NCBI GenBank assembly: GCA_030704615.1
Contig: CM060734.1
Span: 38,950,042-39,014,041, forward strand
DNA from: Takakia lepidozioides
Taxonomy: Eukaryota > Streptophyta > Takakiopsida > Takakiales > Takakiaceae
Reading direction: 5' to 3'
Length of the DNA stretch: 64,000 nucleotides
Positions 46,470-56,890 of this stretch are shown in pieces (the stretch's first letter is position 1; every line of letters begins with the position of its first letter). A program made the translations under genes and the position numbers. The notes below the pieces were generated by a model. It did not search any database and had not been told where the DNA came from. It saw nothing but the letters and a program-made list of their open reading frames with translations.

Positions 46470-46851
46470 ATTCTTGGCCTTTGGTAAGGTGAATCATGTT
46501 CCACCCGTGGACATCTCTCTCTACTCTGGAACTTTCAAGTGGTTCCTGCATGCGCCCCTGAAAATCGCTCAGTACGACCCAGGGGAATGGGCTTGGATGA
46601 CCAAGAAGCACAATCCATTTTTCTCCTTCTCTGTCAAAATGGGCTACTCGATCATGAACCCCCCTGTCCCAATGTTTGCTAAATGGAACATTAAGTGGCG
46701 TCATGTCACACACTTCGACCTGCCATGGAAAGATATTTGGGCTGACATCTTGAGGAAGGACAAAGGTGCAAAAATTTGAAACGGATTCCTCTAGAAGCTT
46801 GTGAATCACATCCTTCCGGTGTCCTCCTTCATTTCGGACAATTTGAATTTT
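46470..46851 (+). mobile_element. Plant LINE remnant, RT zinc-binding (zf-RVT) domain, left part
   Basis: The frame contains FFSFSVKMGYSIMNPP, then W..IWADILRKDKGAKI and, after two stops, KLVNHILPVSSFISDNLN. This is the pattern of the zinc-binding domain after the RT in plant L1-type elements. It stops at 46851 where the gypsy element begins and resumes at 57878. It is a different family from the LINE at 21.6 kb. Confidence 0.7.
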
Positions 46852-47030
46852 TTGTCGTGCGCATACATATCGCTACACAACTACATCGCTGTCCAAAACC
46901 ACACAACACATGTGCACGCCACACACTAGTATACCACTAGTCCAGCCACTAGTCCAACCACTGGGCTACAACTAGTCAGTCACTAGGCTGCCACTATGCT
47001 GCCCACTATGGCAGTCACTAGTCCACACAA
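46852..47030. repeat. 179-bp segment A, outer copy
   Basis: Nearly identical (4 differences, all transitions) to 47359-47537. The two copies sit directly on either side of the left LTR segment. The segment has TG...CA-like ends within TTGTCGTGC...CCACACAA. Internally it contains a degenerate array of CCACTAGTC-like units. Confidence 0.85.
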
Positions 47031-47357
47031 TGATAAAGAAGAAGAATACAAGCACAAGCTCATGCGAGCTCACAAAGCTGAAGCTTAAACTCATGCATAT
47101 ATAAACTCATCACTCAAATACAAGTCAAGCCAAGTGCACCCCACGCCATGGGAAATCCACACTATGGCGCCATAGCTAGGCGCAGTGAGGCTCAACTCGA
47201 GAAAGATGAGCCTCCCGCGCTTGCCGTGAAGATAACCACTCCGGGGCCTAAATCTGCCTTGACCCCTAGATTGACACTTGGGCCAATCCCAAATGTCAAT
47301 ATGTAAAAGCTAGCTATTTCCTAGCTAGTTTCACACTAGTGGTAAAATAACTTGACA
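47031..47357 (-). repeat. Left LTR core (segment B), 3' in element sense
   Basis: 327 bases with TG...CA ends, 98% identical to 57551-57877. All six differences are transitions, two of them in CG context. It is flanked on both sides by segment A. Confidence 0.93.
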
Positions 47358-47358
47358 G

Positions 47359-47537
47359 TTGTCGTGCGCATACATATCGCTACACAACTACATCGTTGTC
47401 CAAAACCACACAACACATGTGTACGCCACACACTAGTATACCACTAGTCCAGCCACTAGTCCAACCACTAGGCTACAACTAGTCAGTCACTAGGCTGCCA
47501 CTATGTTGCCCACTATGGCAGTCACTAGTCCACACAA
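47359..47537. repeat. 179-bp segment A, inner copy
   Basis: Lies between the internal region and the left LTR core. In element sense it is directly preceded by a purine-rich stretch, so it may be the true start (U3) of a 506-bp LTR made of A plus B. Confidence 0.8.
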
Positions 47538-47549
47538 TCGCCTTCCTAG
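47538..47549 (-). promoter_or_regulatory. Candidate polypurine tract
   Basis: In element sense the sequence reads CTAGGAAGGCGA immediately before segment A. It is the only purine-rich stretch next to an LTR-like boundary. The boundary of segment B (47357) has no purine tract beside it. Confidence 0.4.
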
Positions 47550-47796
47550 CTGGTGCTTAGGTCCCTCTAAGTCCAGGTAGCCACAAGATGTTACAGTGAC
47601 CATAGCCTCACTAAGTCCTCCACCACTGTCCCTACTACACTCAAACTCGATAGATCAAGAGGTCGGGTGCAAAAGTTGCCCCATCGTTAGTCGCCGTCTT
47701 GCAACCTGTGAACTTGAGCCTTGGATTTCGTGTATTGACTCCTATGAGCTTGGCCTCCCATGTCTTGTTAGCTGCCTCTAGTCATGTCCAATGCCA

Positions 47797-47945
47797 CTAT
47801 CCCAAGCAGTGTGGACATAACCAATCTCCATTAGGAACCCTCTCAAGAGGTGGTGTCAAGCATCCCATATGCCAACCTCTTGAGCATCGATCACACACCA
47901 GCATGGTGGCTACCCCTTTGGCCAAACCCACAGAGCATGCACCTC
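47797..47945 (-). pseudogene. PHD finger at the polyprotein C-terminus
   Basis: Shows the full Cys4-His-Cys3 pattern: RCMLCG (C-x2-C), VCDRCSRGWHMGC (C-x2-C, x4-H, x2-C), the conserved W and GDWLCPHC (C-x2-C). A frame change near 47905 separates the first cysteine pair from the rest. The stop TAG at 47797-47799 follows two residues after the last cysteine, so the PHD is the natural end of pol. PHD fingers bind histone H3 tails according to lysine 4 methylation. In this position it could steer integration, as chromodomains do in chromoviruses; that role is inferred. Confidence 0.85.
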
Positions 47946-49013
47946 AAACCTGCAGGTACCACTGCCAAGTTTGGGTCAACTCTGTCATCGACATTGGGAA
48001 GGTAACATGGCACACAATTACGCACATAGTCTTTCCAAGTCATGCCATCCCGACCCTCCAAGATTAGGACTCCTGAGGGCAACACCTCTCGAACCCTCAG
48101 AATAACACGCTCTGCAATGACATCCAGGGTCGTAGGAGCAGTATGCTGCAAATAAACATAGTCACCCGGGCTAAACCGCCAAATCCCAGGACGATATCCT
48201 CCACCACGTATAGTGGCATACCTCAACATATCACGGTGTTGTGCAATGGCAAGGTTCTCAAAAGCCATGGGCATGATTTTCTTGAACAACTCTGCACGCT
48301 GATCACATGCACGTACCCAAACGTCCGGATCGTCAAGGTTAAGGACTTGAGTAGTGTCTCTACGAATGGCTGTAGGCAAATCCCGCTCTTGGCCAAAGAG
48401 AAGAAAATATGGTGAGAAGGAGGCAAGTGATGCTTGTTTGCTGAACCTGTAGCCCATGGCTAACCAAGGCACCTGAAGATCCCAATCTCCTAAGTGTCCC
48501 TTCTGCAATCTATACTTGCGCAAACCCTTCTTCACCGTATGAACAACTTGCTTTGCCAAGTCATCGGCCTCAGGATGATCCCGAGAAGTGGTGCAGTGGT
48601 CTATCAAGGTTTTATCACACAAAGCCTGAAACTCCCCCAAGAACTCTCTCCCTTGGTCCGTGAGTACCTCAGCTGGAGCACCAAATCAGCTAAGCACACG
48701 ATCCAAGAATGCATACGCAGCCCCCTCACTAGCCTTGTCAGGCAATGGAACCAACTCAATCCACTTGGAGAAGTGCTCCACCATCACCAACACATATCTA
48801 TGGTGGCGCATAGTCAGTGGCAACGGTCCTGCGAAGTCAAGACTCCACCTGTAGCCCAATCGGGGCGTTGAATGAAGCACGCACCCTGTCATACACCATG
48901 CACCTAACCACGAACTGTTGCACCTCTGTATGCATACCACGCCACCAATACTGCCCCTGCAGTAAACTGTGAGTGCGTCGCACTCCAAAATGCCCCAACT
49001 CCTCATAGACATG
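47946..49013 (-). pseudogene. Integrase
   Basis: The N-terminal zinc-binding region (HVYEELGHFG..., then RCMVYDR, where the second cysteine is replaced by tyrosine) is in the RNase H frame after a TGA. A single-base shift near 48860 leads to the catalytic core. The core has D in SLDFAGPLPL, a TGA at 48686-48688, D in LTDQGREF and E in HPEADDLAKQ. The C-terminal part contains GDYVYLQHTAP and VILRVREVLPSGVLILEGRDG, a GPY/F-like module, before the PHD finger. Integrase would insert the cDNA into the host genome. This copy cannot. Confidence 0.88.
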
Positions 49014-49850
49014 TCATACTAACTGTGCACGCTGTGTGGGGTGAGGCACAATCCTCACCCGACCATCCTCCCATACTCGGAGCAGGTGTATCCCCTCCCA
49101 CTTGAACCTCTTGGCTCGTTGCAGGATCCGATCCCTCTCCTTGGCAGTCACAGTGGCTGTCGTGTCTCCAGTACGGAGGTAGTCCAACACAGCCAAATCC
49201 TCATGTATATCTCGGGTACCACCTGGCTCATCATTAGCCTCAGGGTCCTCAGACACTCCGTCTACAGTCATCCCTGTTGTAGGTCCAACCTTACCTCCCG
49301 ATGCCAAGATACATAAAAAGGCAGATGCATGCCATCCCGGCACCATCTCCTCGTCCGTCTCACCATGCCACCGAGCTCCAGTGTCATCCTGCTGGCTCGT
49401 GCATGGATTGCGACTCAATCCATCCGCATCCCGATTGACCAAACCCGGTCGATGCACAACCTGAAAGTCATACTCCTGGAGTATGAGTGCCCACCGTGCA
49501 AGCTTCCCCGTAAGCTTGTCTGACTCCATCAACCACTTGAGTGGCTGGTGATCCATGATAAGGGTGAAGAGATTGCCATATAGATAGCACCTGAAGTGTG
49601 CCACGGCCCACACTGCAGCTAAGCACTCTCCCTCATATGAGCTGTACTTAGCATCTGCAGTGTTGTTCGAGCGGCTAGCATAAGCCATTACGAACTCTCT
49701 TCCCTCATCATCCACTTGTGTGAGCACCGCTCCAAGCCCCAACATTCTCCAATCCGTATGCAGCTGAAAGGGACGCCCCCTGATAGGTCGTCTCAGGATA
49801 GGCGCCAAGGTCAACCTCGCCTTGAGCTCTTGAAAAGCTCGTTCCTACTC
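49014..49850 (-). pseudogene. RNase H and connection domain
   Basis: Open from 49814, in the same frame as the RT. Recognisable motifs are LHTDWRMLGLGAVLTQ, YSSYEGECLAAVWAVAHFR and MDHQPLKWLM. Then comes VVHRPGLVNRDADGLSR, the standard end of gypsy RNase H. A linker and the start of the integrase region follow. Two stops (49863-49865 TGA and 49845-49847 TAG) lie between RT and RNase H, and a TGA at 49014-49016 ends the frame. It degrades the RNA strand during reverse transcription. Confidence 0.9.
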
Positions 49851-49862
49851 ATCTTCCCACTG

Positions 49863-50777
49863 TCACTCCTGGTCCACCTTGGTCAACTTGGTTAGAGCCT
49901 TTGCAATGGCACTAAATCCCTTGATAAACCGTCTATAATAGTTTGCCAACCCCATGAAAGCTCGAACTCGGTTCACATCCGTGGGGCGTGGGATTTGTGC
50001 AATGGCCTCTACTTTAGTCTGTTGTATCCCCAATCCTCCAGGATATATCATGTGACCCAGATACTCAATCTGGTTGTGGAAAAACTTGCACTTCCCCAGA
50101 TGCAACTTCAATCCGTGCGCTCTCAAGCGCTCCAATATCACTTGAAGGTGTCTCTCATGCTCCTCCACTGTAGCACTAAAGATGATGATGTCATCTATGT
50201 AGCACCGAGAAAAGTCCTCCCCTGCTAGAATCCTATTCATGACTCTCTGAAACTCTACAGGAGCATTCTTAAGCCCAAATGGTAAGAACCGCCACTGATA
50301 TAGGCAATCCTTGCCGTGCTCATTGATCCCCCAGAATGTCGTCTTCTGCTTGTCCGCCTCCTTGATCGGCAACTGGTGATATCCGGATTGTAAATCCAAA
50401 GTGCTAAAGACCTTAGCATGCCCAATGGCATCAAAGATCTCCTCTGGTGTTGGCATGGCATACTTATCGGACTTGGTCTGACGATTTACAGGCCGGTAAT
50501 CACCGCACATACGTCTCTCCGTCCAATTGCCATAGACATCCTTCTTGGCTGCAATCACTGTGGCTAAAGCATACTCTCCACCAGAGAGCTCCACCAAACC
50601 AGCCTCCCAGAGATCTTGAGTCCTCATCTGAATCAAAGACCTCTCTATGTCACTGTATCTATAGGATCTCCAAAAGATTGGCGTGTCAGTGGCCAACTCA
50701 ATACGGATCTCTTGACCCTTCAGTGCTCCCAAGTCCTTCAAACTGAAGGCAAAGCAATTCATGTAAGCCCTTAGCAA
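49863..50777 (-). pseudogene. Ty3/gypsy reverse transcriptase
   Basis: 304 open codons. Motifs: RRMCGDYRPVNRQT, FSTLDLQSGYHQLPI, FLPFGLKNAP, the catalytic YIDD box (about 50190-50201), GLKLHLGKCKFF and YLGHMI. MGLANYYRRFIKGFS follows. The order and spacing are standard for gypsy RTs. The domain itself is free of stops in this copy. Confidence 0.95.
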
Positions 50778-50900
50778 CCGCCGTATACGTCGTCTCTCTC
50801 CTCCGGTGACAATGGGTCTAATGTCAGGCTTCCAATTGTCCTCCGTAACTGCAACCTTAAGTCCAGTGGGCTTAGAGGTAGAGAACGCGTCCAGTGGTTG

Positions 50901-51184
50901 CTATGTTGCAACCTCTTGAGCAGTACTCCCTACCTGCTCAGTCAATGACAAGGCCTCATCCTGCCCCATCATCTCATCCTCGAGGACTTCCTCAACCCGA
51001 GAAAAATCCCCAACCTCATCCATCACTGCTACCTTGGCTGCCAACTCCCTCTGAACCTCGAGCACCTCCCACGTGTGCCATGGATGCCTGCACCCCGTGG
51101 TCCTCACATGCTCGCCCCCACCCACTGCTTGTACCGTCTCGGTAGGCAGAGAAACCATCGAGGGAAATGTACTCCGCACTCTGC
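50901..51184 (-). pseudogene. Linker between methyltransferase and reverse transcriptase
   Basis: About 95 codons after methyltransferase motif X (from MAEQRRVRS to TAQEVAT), ending at TAG 50901-50903. Acidic towards the end, no recognised domain. After the stop the same frame continues about 40 codons into the RT. Confidence 0.7.
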
Positions 51185-52150
51185 GTTGCTCAGCCATAGC
51201 CAAGCTGATAATCCAAGTCAAGCAATTGAGATCCATTGCTTGCCCCAACACCTGATGACATGATGCCTCAAAAAGAGACGGCACCGCCGTGGTACCAGTG
51301 GTAAAACCCATTGCCCGCTCACGCTCATCAGCATTGGGCTCCACTAACTGCTGCAACTGAGCATCCCACAGGAGGCCAGGTCCACTATCCCGGAAAGCAT
51401 GCGATCCTGGGAAGCTGAGCAGTGTAGATAATGGTGCTCGTGGTTGACCCACCTTGTTCACCACTGCCAAAGGCGAACGGTCATCGTGTCTCACACACTG
51501 AGACTGCCTCCCTGTGTCCAAAATGCTATCCACTGTGAGGTGTGTTGGTCGTTGCACCCCATCAAATGCACGCTTGAGCAGTGCGGGTGGCATCAAGTTA
51601 GTCCACCATAGCCGGGGACGATGAGCCTGTGACCCCACTGCAGCTGCATCTAGCAACACTGTTGACCCAAGCCACGACCGGACTTGATGCACACTGGCCA
51701 TCACCCTGGCCCAAGAATCGCCCATCAGTGGCACATTCTCCAAGATATATGCTGGAGATACAGCTTAATGAAGCTGCAAGTGGCGCAAAACCCGTACCAT
51801 CTCCCAAAACAGACCCGACCTCAAGTCTCGCAATCCATTGCCTTGCCCGGCTGATGAATGCCCTTGGCAGGGCCAATTTGCCACTACCAGATCAATGGAG
51901 CCAACCTGCTCCAAATCCTGTGCCCCCAGCAACGAAATGTCTGCTCGCAAGGCTTGTTGATATCCACGAACTGCAGACACCGGCAACAACTCAGGGTACT
52001 GCTGCACCAACTGAGCAACATGGCAAAGTGAAACGCGTCGTGCAGTCTCATCCCTCTCCACATACAGGTAACACCAAACTCGTACACCTGCCTATAACAC
52101 AACAGCCAATCCGGTGCCGATCCCGCCAAACAAGTCCAGAAGACAAATGT
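51185..52150 (-). pseudogene. C5-cytosine DNA methyltransferase domain, DNMT3-like, inside gypsy pol
   Basis: Lies in the same frame as protease and RT, between them. Motif I is LLDLFGGIGTGLAVVL (SAM binding). Motif II is YVERDE. Motif IV is ANWPCQGHSS with the catalytic cysteine near 51867, then GLFWEMVRVLR. Motif VI is ILENVPLMG. Motif VIII is AHRPRLWWTNL. A variable recognition region follows, then motif IX DERERAMGF and motif X VLGQAMDLN. The order is linear, whereas plant DRM enzymes have VI-X before I-V. GIGTG and the AHR.R..WTNL pattern resemble DNMT3. About 322 codons, a complete catalytic domain, interrupted only by TAG at 52092-52094 and TAA at 51765-51767. It would methylate cytosines in DNA, perhaps the element's own cDNA. 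Capture of such enzymes by retrotransposons is known from dinoflagellates and charophyte algae. Confidence 0.92.
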
Positions 52151-53010
52151 CTTCATCCGGATACTGCCACACAATCGGTGTGGTGTCCAATGGTGACAAC
52201 TGAGGTGGTCCTGGTGCAATCCCCGCACGATCTTCATCTCCTGACAGTGCAAAAGCCTCTACCCAGGCTTGTTGCACCTGTCGATCAGCAACCCGCTGCA
52301 AATCCTTGCTCGAGCCCCACAATGGAGTCTGAGCAACCATGGCAGGCAACTCTGCCATACCATACATGTCATCTTGATCTCCTAGAGGTGTGTCATCCTC
52401 TGAATGAGCGTTGCCCTCAAGCAACTCTCCAGGCCAACTCACTACAGTTGTGAATGTTGCTAGTATCGGCATCTTGCCCCGCTGGGCAACCGCAACTCCT
52501 CCTATGAACGTCACAAGGAGCTGCACACACCGGCCCTCCCCTGACTGCCATCCAGGCCTATAGGAAGCTAACTCCTCCCAAAAATCCAGGGTGAAGCCCA
52601 TGGGGTACAACACTGCCCCACCAATCATGACATCGTATGAGACCGCGTCTATCACAATGGCCTTGGCTCGCATCACTGAGCCATCTGTAGGGTGATCCTG
52701 CTGTAGTCTGATAGCCAACTCACGCCGTGTCATGCCCCGAACCTGCTCCAATCCTCCCAGAGACGTCTGTATCTGGAAAGGACAAGGCTCCATATCCGCC
52801 TCCGTGAGGCCCAAGCCTGCAATAGCAGCTTTGCCTAGCATCAATGGCTGAGCTCCCGAGTCCAACAAGACCCGCAGTGGCCGATACCTCTTGCCTGCCG
52901 GTCCACTCAAACAGAAAATGTCATCCTGGTTGTCTAACATAACAACTTCAAGTGTCACCATGGCGCGCTCAATGGCTGGCCTAGCTGGCAGCTCCATCAA
53001 CCTGGCAGCT
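52151..53010 (-). pseudogene. Retroviral-type aspartic protease and linker
   Basis: The protease active site is LLDSGAQ (about 52854-52862), preceded by the basic loop KRYRPLRV and followed by MLGKAAIAGLGL. It is a single-domain retropepsin that dimerises to cleave the polyprotein. A linker of about 170 codons follows, without a recognised domain, leading into the methyltransferase. A TGA at 53019-53021 precedes the protease. Confidence 0.88.
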
Positions 53011-53021
53011 GCAGCTTGTCA

Positions 53022-54854
53022 TGGCGCCGCCGTGGCAGTCTTGACCCTCAAATCCGAGGATCCCTCCGGCACTACACCTTTCACTATTTCCACAGAAGAT
53101 GAAGTAACATCCCCACTCTCACAGAGTGCAGCTGCCAGCCTGAACACCTTAGCTGGTCTTACCCCCGGTGTCGCAATCATGGTAGCCGAGAACAATGGAG
53201 CCTGACACACAGATGTGGCCGCTCCCAACAGCACACTAGCTGCCGTAGCCTTGGCAACACTAGGTAGTGGTGCTACCCGTGTAGCTCTCCCCAATGACAT
53301 AGTAACCTCCGCCTCGGTAACAGTCGGGCAAGAACTAGGTGTCATGGATGGCGTCGACACTGTCTCCGCCAATGTGAATGACCGAGGAAGCCTAGCCTGA
53401 CGGCTTGCCTCCCTATGCTGTGGATCCAACTCCACCTCTGCACCTCGTGGCTCAGGAACTCGTGCTGCTCCTCGAGTCACGGCTGCAGCAGACTCCACCT
53501 GCACTAGTGGTAGTGCTCCTCCGCACATGAATCCCATGCCTCCCATATCTCCTCCCTCAGGAACAGGAGGTGGACCATCCGGCCTTGGAGCCGGTACCAC
53601 CTGAGTTGTAGCCATGGCAGTGAGCCTCTACTCTAGTTGTTGAAGCCGGTTGGCCATGCCTTGGTCAACACCCTGACCTCCGCGTCCTTGGCCATGTTGA
53701 GCTTGCCCTTGGCCTACACCTCGTGCCTGGCCACCTCGTCCTCTCTGGGCTGCCCCACCTCGCCCCCGGCCACCATTGTTCCCTTGGAACTGGCCTGGGT
53801 GCAACTCAGGATGCAAACCATAACATTGGGCCTCTCCATGCCCGTGCTTGCCACAATGCCTACACTGCAACTGTGCAGGCTATGCATGTGCCGACCCTTT
53901 GCCTCCCACTGGGCAATTCTTCTTGACATGGGGTCCTCCACATGTCCAACACACCACCTCCGTCCGTTGTTGGCCTGCAAATGAAGGGAGAGACCCCTGC
54001 ATCTGAGGTCCTCTCTGTCCTTCCCTGAGCTTCACTTGAGCCCCCTTGTTCCCTTGAGCACGTTGAGGTAGTGGTTGGCTAGAAGCACCACTACCCTGTG
54101 GTGTCTCCTTAGACAAAACTTCCATGACCACTCGTTCCTCCACCATGTTGAGCTCTATCCGCTCTGCCAGCAAAAACACATTTATTAAGGTGGGTTGGGC
54201 CACTTGTAGGAGAGTTGCATCCCGCACCCTTCTCCTCAGCTCCTTGTTCAATATCCCATATCTGCCTGAGCTTCCGTAACCCCTTGGGTTACATTTATCA
54301 AGTGCCTCATGCGAGTAAAAGCCTCCCTCAAGCTCTCAGTAGGCTTCCGTTGGAACTCTTGCAAGCTCCGCAACTTCTCTGTCCTCACCCCTTGGTAGTT
54401 CTATCACAACTCTTCGAAGAACTCCACAACAGGGTTGAAGGTAGGCACGGGTATTGGTACTAGTGCGGTAGTGGCTTGGGTGGACGTCGTAGCTACGGTA
54501 CCACCAGTCCCACTAGTCCCACTGCTACTTGTTGAAGCTGCCGGTGCAGCGGCAGGTGCAGCCACTGCCCTCGTGGCTCTAGTGCCCCTAGTGATGGAGA
54601 CATAGTCAGGTGACCAGTACATCCTCCACTCCTCGATCTCAACCTCATGTAATCCACAACTATTTACGCCTTTCATGGCATGGAAGGGGCTGTTTCAGTA
54701 CCTTGAGGGGCCGCCTATGGATGATTACCATGATCCGCATTTGCTGCAAATCACACCAACTATCAAACTCTTGGATAAAATCATCCAACTCGATGGTGCC
54801 CACCGCCCCAGAGTACCTTCATGGCCCCTTGGTAGCTCCATACATCTCTTCCAT
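53022..54854 (-). pseudogene. Gag-like protein with two CCHC zinc knuckles
   Basis: The likely start ATG is at 54852-54854 (MEEMYGATKG). A capsid-like region follows with ESLREAFTRMRHLINVTQGV and LRRRVRDATLLQ. Two nucleic-acid-binding knuckles are CWTCGGPHVKKNC (about 53913-53951) and CRHCGKHGHGEAQC (about 53823-53864). An Arg-Gly-rich stretch and an Ala/Pro-rich linker to the protease follow. Lesions include stops near 54820 and 54380, a frame change near 54255, and TAGs at 53880 and 53628. Gag and pol share one frame from 54251 on, so this was a single polyprotein. Confidence 0.82.
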
Positions 54855-55789
54855 TGTGTCCCACAACAATGGCTAGGAAACAACTTGCATCGCCGGTGTG
54901 AGTCCTCCTGATTCACAATCCGAATCAGAACCTTCCGTAGAAGACACAGGAGATGAAGGTGGCCTAAACCACACACCTCGTCTCGTGTACCCACTAGTAT
55001 CGCTAGTGCTCAAACCGGCACTGTCCCCAGCAACTAGTGGCACCTCCGTGTTGACAAACTGTCACTCAACCGGTTATGAACATGTCCCTAACCCCCTCTC
55101 CACAAGGTAACCGGGTAGAGAACCTGTTGCGGCTTATGGTTTGGAATACTAGGTTCCTAACATAGCCTACACCTACACCTGCATCCACCGCAAGCACTCC
55201 TATGGTTGGTTGGTCATAACCTCCAACCTCACCACAGGAGAAACAATGATGGTTTGAATGGTCATTACCCCAGCCTCACCATTGACAGCATGCTCTAGGA
55301 CTAGCCGGTGATCAAATCCGGACCAATCACCTATAAAAACAAGTGCCCACACAAAACTAACATGGCGCACAGTCAAGCATGCAGGTATGGAGGGGATCCA
55401 AACACAAGAAATCAGAACGACAACTCCCCCACACCAAAAACAACTCCATGGTGTTGTTTTTGCAAGGACACCCCAGCCCAAACCCGGACTGACTATTGCC
55501 TCCACCTACGGAAAGGTCTTGGCCTAATGAGAGGGTGGAAAACTACGAGGAAGAGAAACTAAAGCAATGCCTAACCCCAACATGCCCTCATCCCAACACT
55601 CTTTTTCTCATTTCTTCCCTCACTTGCATGACAATGGGAATATCATGAAGATACTCCTCAAACCGCCCTCCACGAGCTTCAAAATTCAGCCTTCAAGACC
55701 ACATGTTAGTCCTTAGGCAGTTTACCAGTGCCTCCACGAGTCAGCACAGGCCGTCCATAGGTCAACACGGGCCACCATAGACCAGCACA

Positions 55790-56035
55790 AGCCCAAACAG
55801 ATCACTGGTCACAGCCGTCACAGCCCCACACAGGCCACAGCCTGTCACAGCCCTACACAGGTCACAGGATCATAGTCCCACAGGCCATAGCCTGTCATAG
55901 CCCCTCACAGCCCATCACATCCCGTCACAGCCCCACAGGCCACAAGGCACAGCCTGTCACAGCCCCTCACAGCCCTACACAGGTCACATGATCACGGCCC
56001 TACATGCCACACCCCGTCACAGCCCGTCACAGCCC
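55790..56035. repeat. GTCACAGCC-type short tandem repeat in the leader
   Basis: Many irregular copies of CACAGCCCGTCACAGCCC and variants (CACACAGGCCACAGCCTG), pyrimidine/AC-rich on the plus strand. Expansion by slippage is likely. Confidence 0.8.
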
Positions 56036-56499
56036 CATCCATGACCACTCATGGCAGTTTAGCCATTTCTCCAAGGGGTTTAGCCACGCCAAGCTAGGGT
56101 TTGTGTCTCTTGGACTCTAGGCTTCTTTGCACCGAGCTATGGCGGCTGTGAAGAAATCAGCAAGGTATTCTTGCTCTTTCGGCTCCCACACACTACCAAT
56201 AGTAGCCCTAAGCCATGAGGAAGATGGTTGCCACAAACCAAGCCTTCTTTCTCACTTTGACTCCCTAAACACACCACTAAACTCAATGGCAAACAACCAA
56301 GCCTTGTTGGTTTCTAGCCCTTGTGAGCACTCATTCAAGCGTTTTCCTTGGCCATAATATCTGTCTTAGAGCCTATTCCAGCCCCCTATACCTGCCACTT
56401 CAAGAGCCATGCTCTATCTAGGCTTGAGGTTGAAACCCCACCTCACATATGCCCTACAAGTGCTTTTCTTTCACCCAAGTGGGAACCAGCCCTAGCCCT

Positions 56500-56890
56500 T
56501 CCATTCTAGCTCTCTAAAGCTTGAAAATAAAAGCCTCAATGGGCTGACATGCTCCACACATGCCTCATTCTCACCATAAGAGAATCAGCTCCTTTGCTTC
56601 ATTTCTTGCACCCACAAACCTGAAAATACAAGCTTCAGCGGGCTGAAAGCATGCTCCACACATGCCCTACAGGGAAACCAGCCCCTTCCTTCCTTTCTTG
56701 CACTCCCAAACCTGAAAGTACAAGCCTTCAATAGTCTGAAAGCATGCTCCACACATGCATTGCCCTCACATAAGGGAAGTTAGCCCTTCCCTCTTCCTTG
56801 CTTGCCCTCCAAGCTTGAAGATGGAAGCTTCAATGGACTGCATGCATGCTCCACACATGCATCCTCTTCACACAAGAGGTAATATCAGCC
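56500..56890. repeat. About four degenerate 97-bp tandem units in the leader
   Basis: Each unit carries CATGCTCCACACATGC (starts near 56548, 56650, 56743 and 56845) preceded by an AAGCTTGAA / AAACCTGAAA type motif. Spacing is close to 100 bases. Diverged versions may continue to about 57180. Confidence 0.75.

Noticed and set aside
51629-52453. 274-codon plus-strand open frame opposite the methyltransferase region
   Set aside because: It lies antisense to a well-supported polyprotein and has a biased Pro/Thr/Ser composition without a domain.
49014-54251. Stops in the gypsy polyprotein as recoding or RNA-editing sites
   Set aside because: Nine stops at scattered positions within domains, in a nuclear element that also has frameshifts elsewhere, fit decay better than programmed recoding. 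U-to-C editing in ferns is known from organelles.
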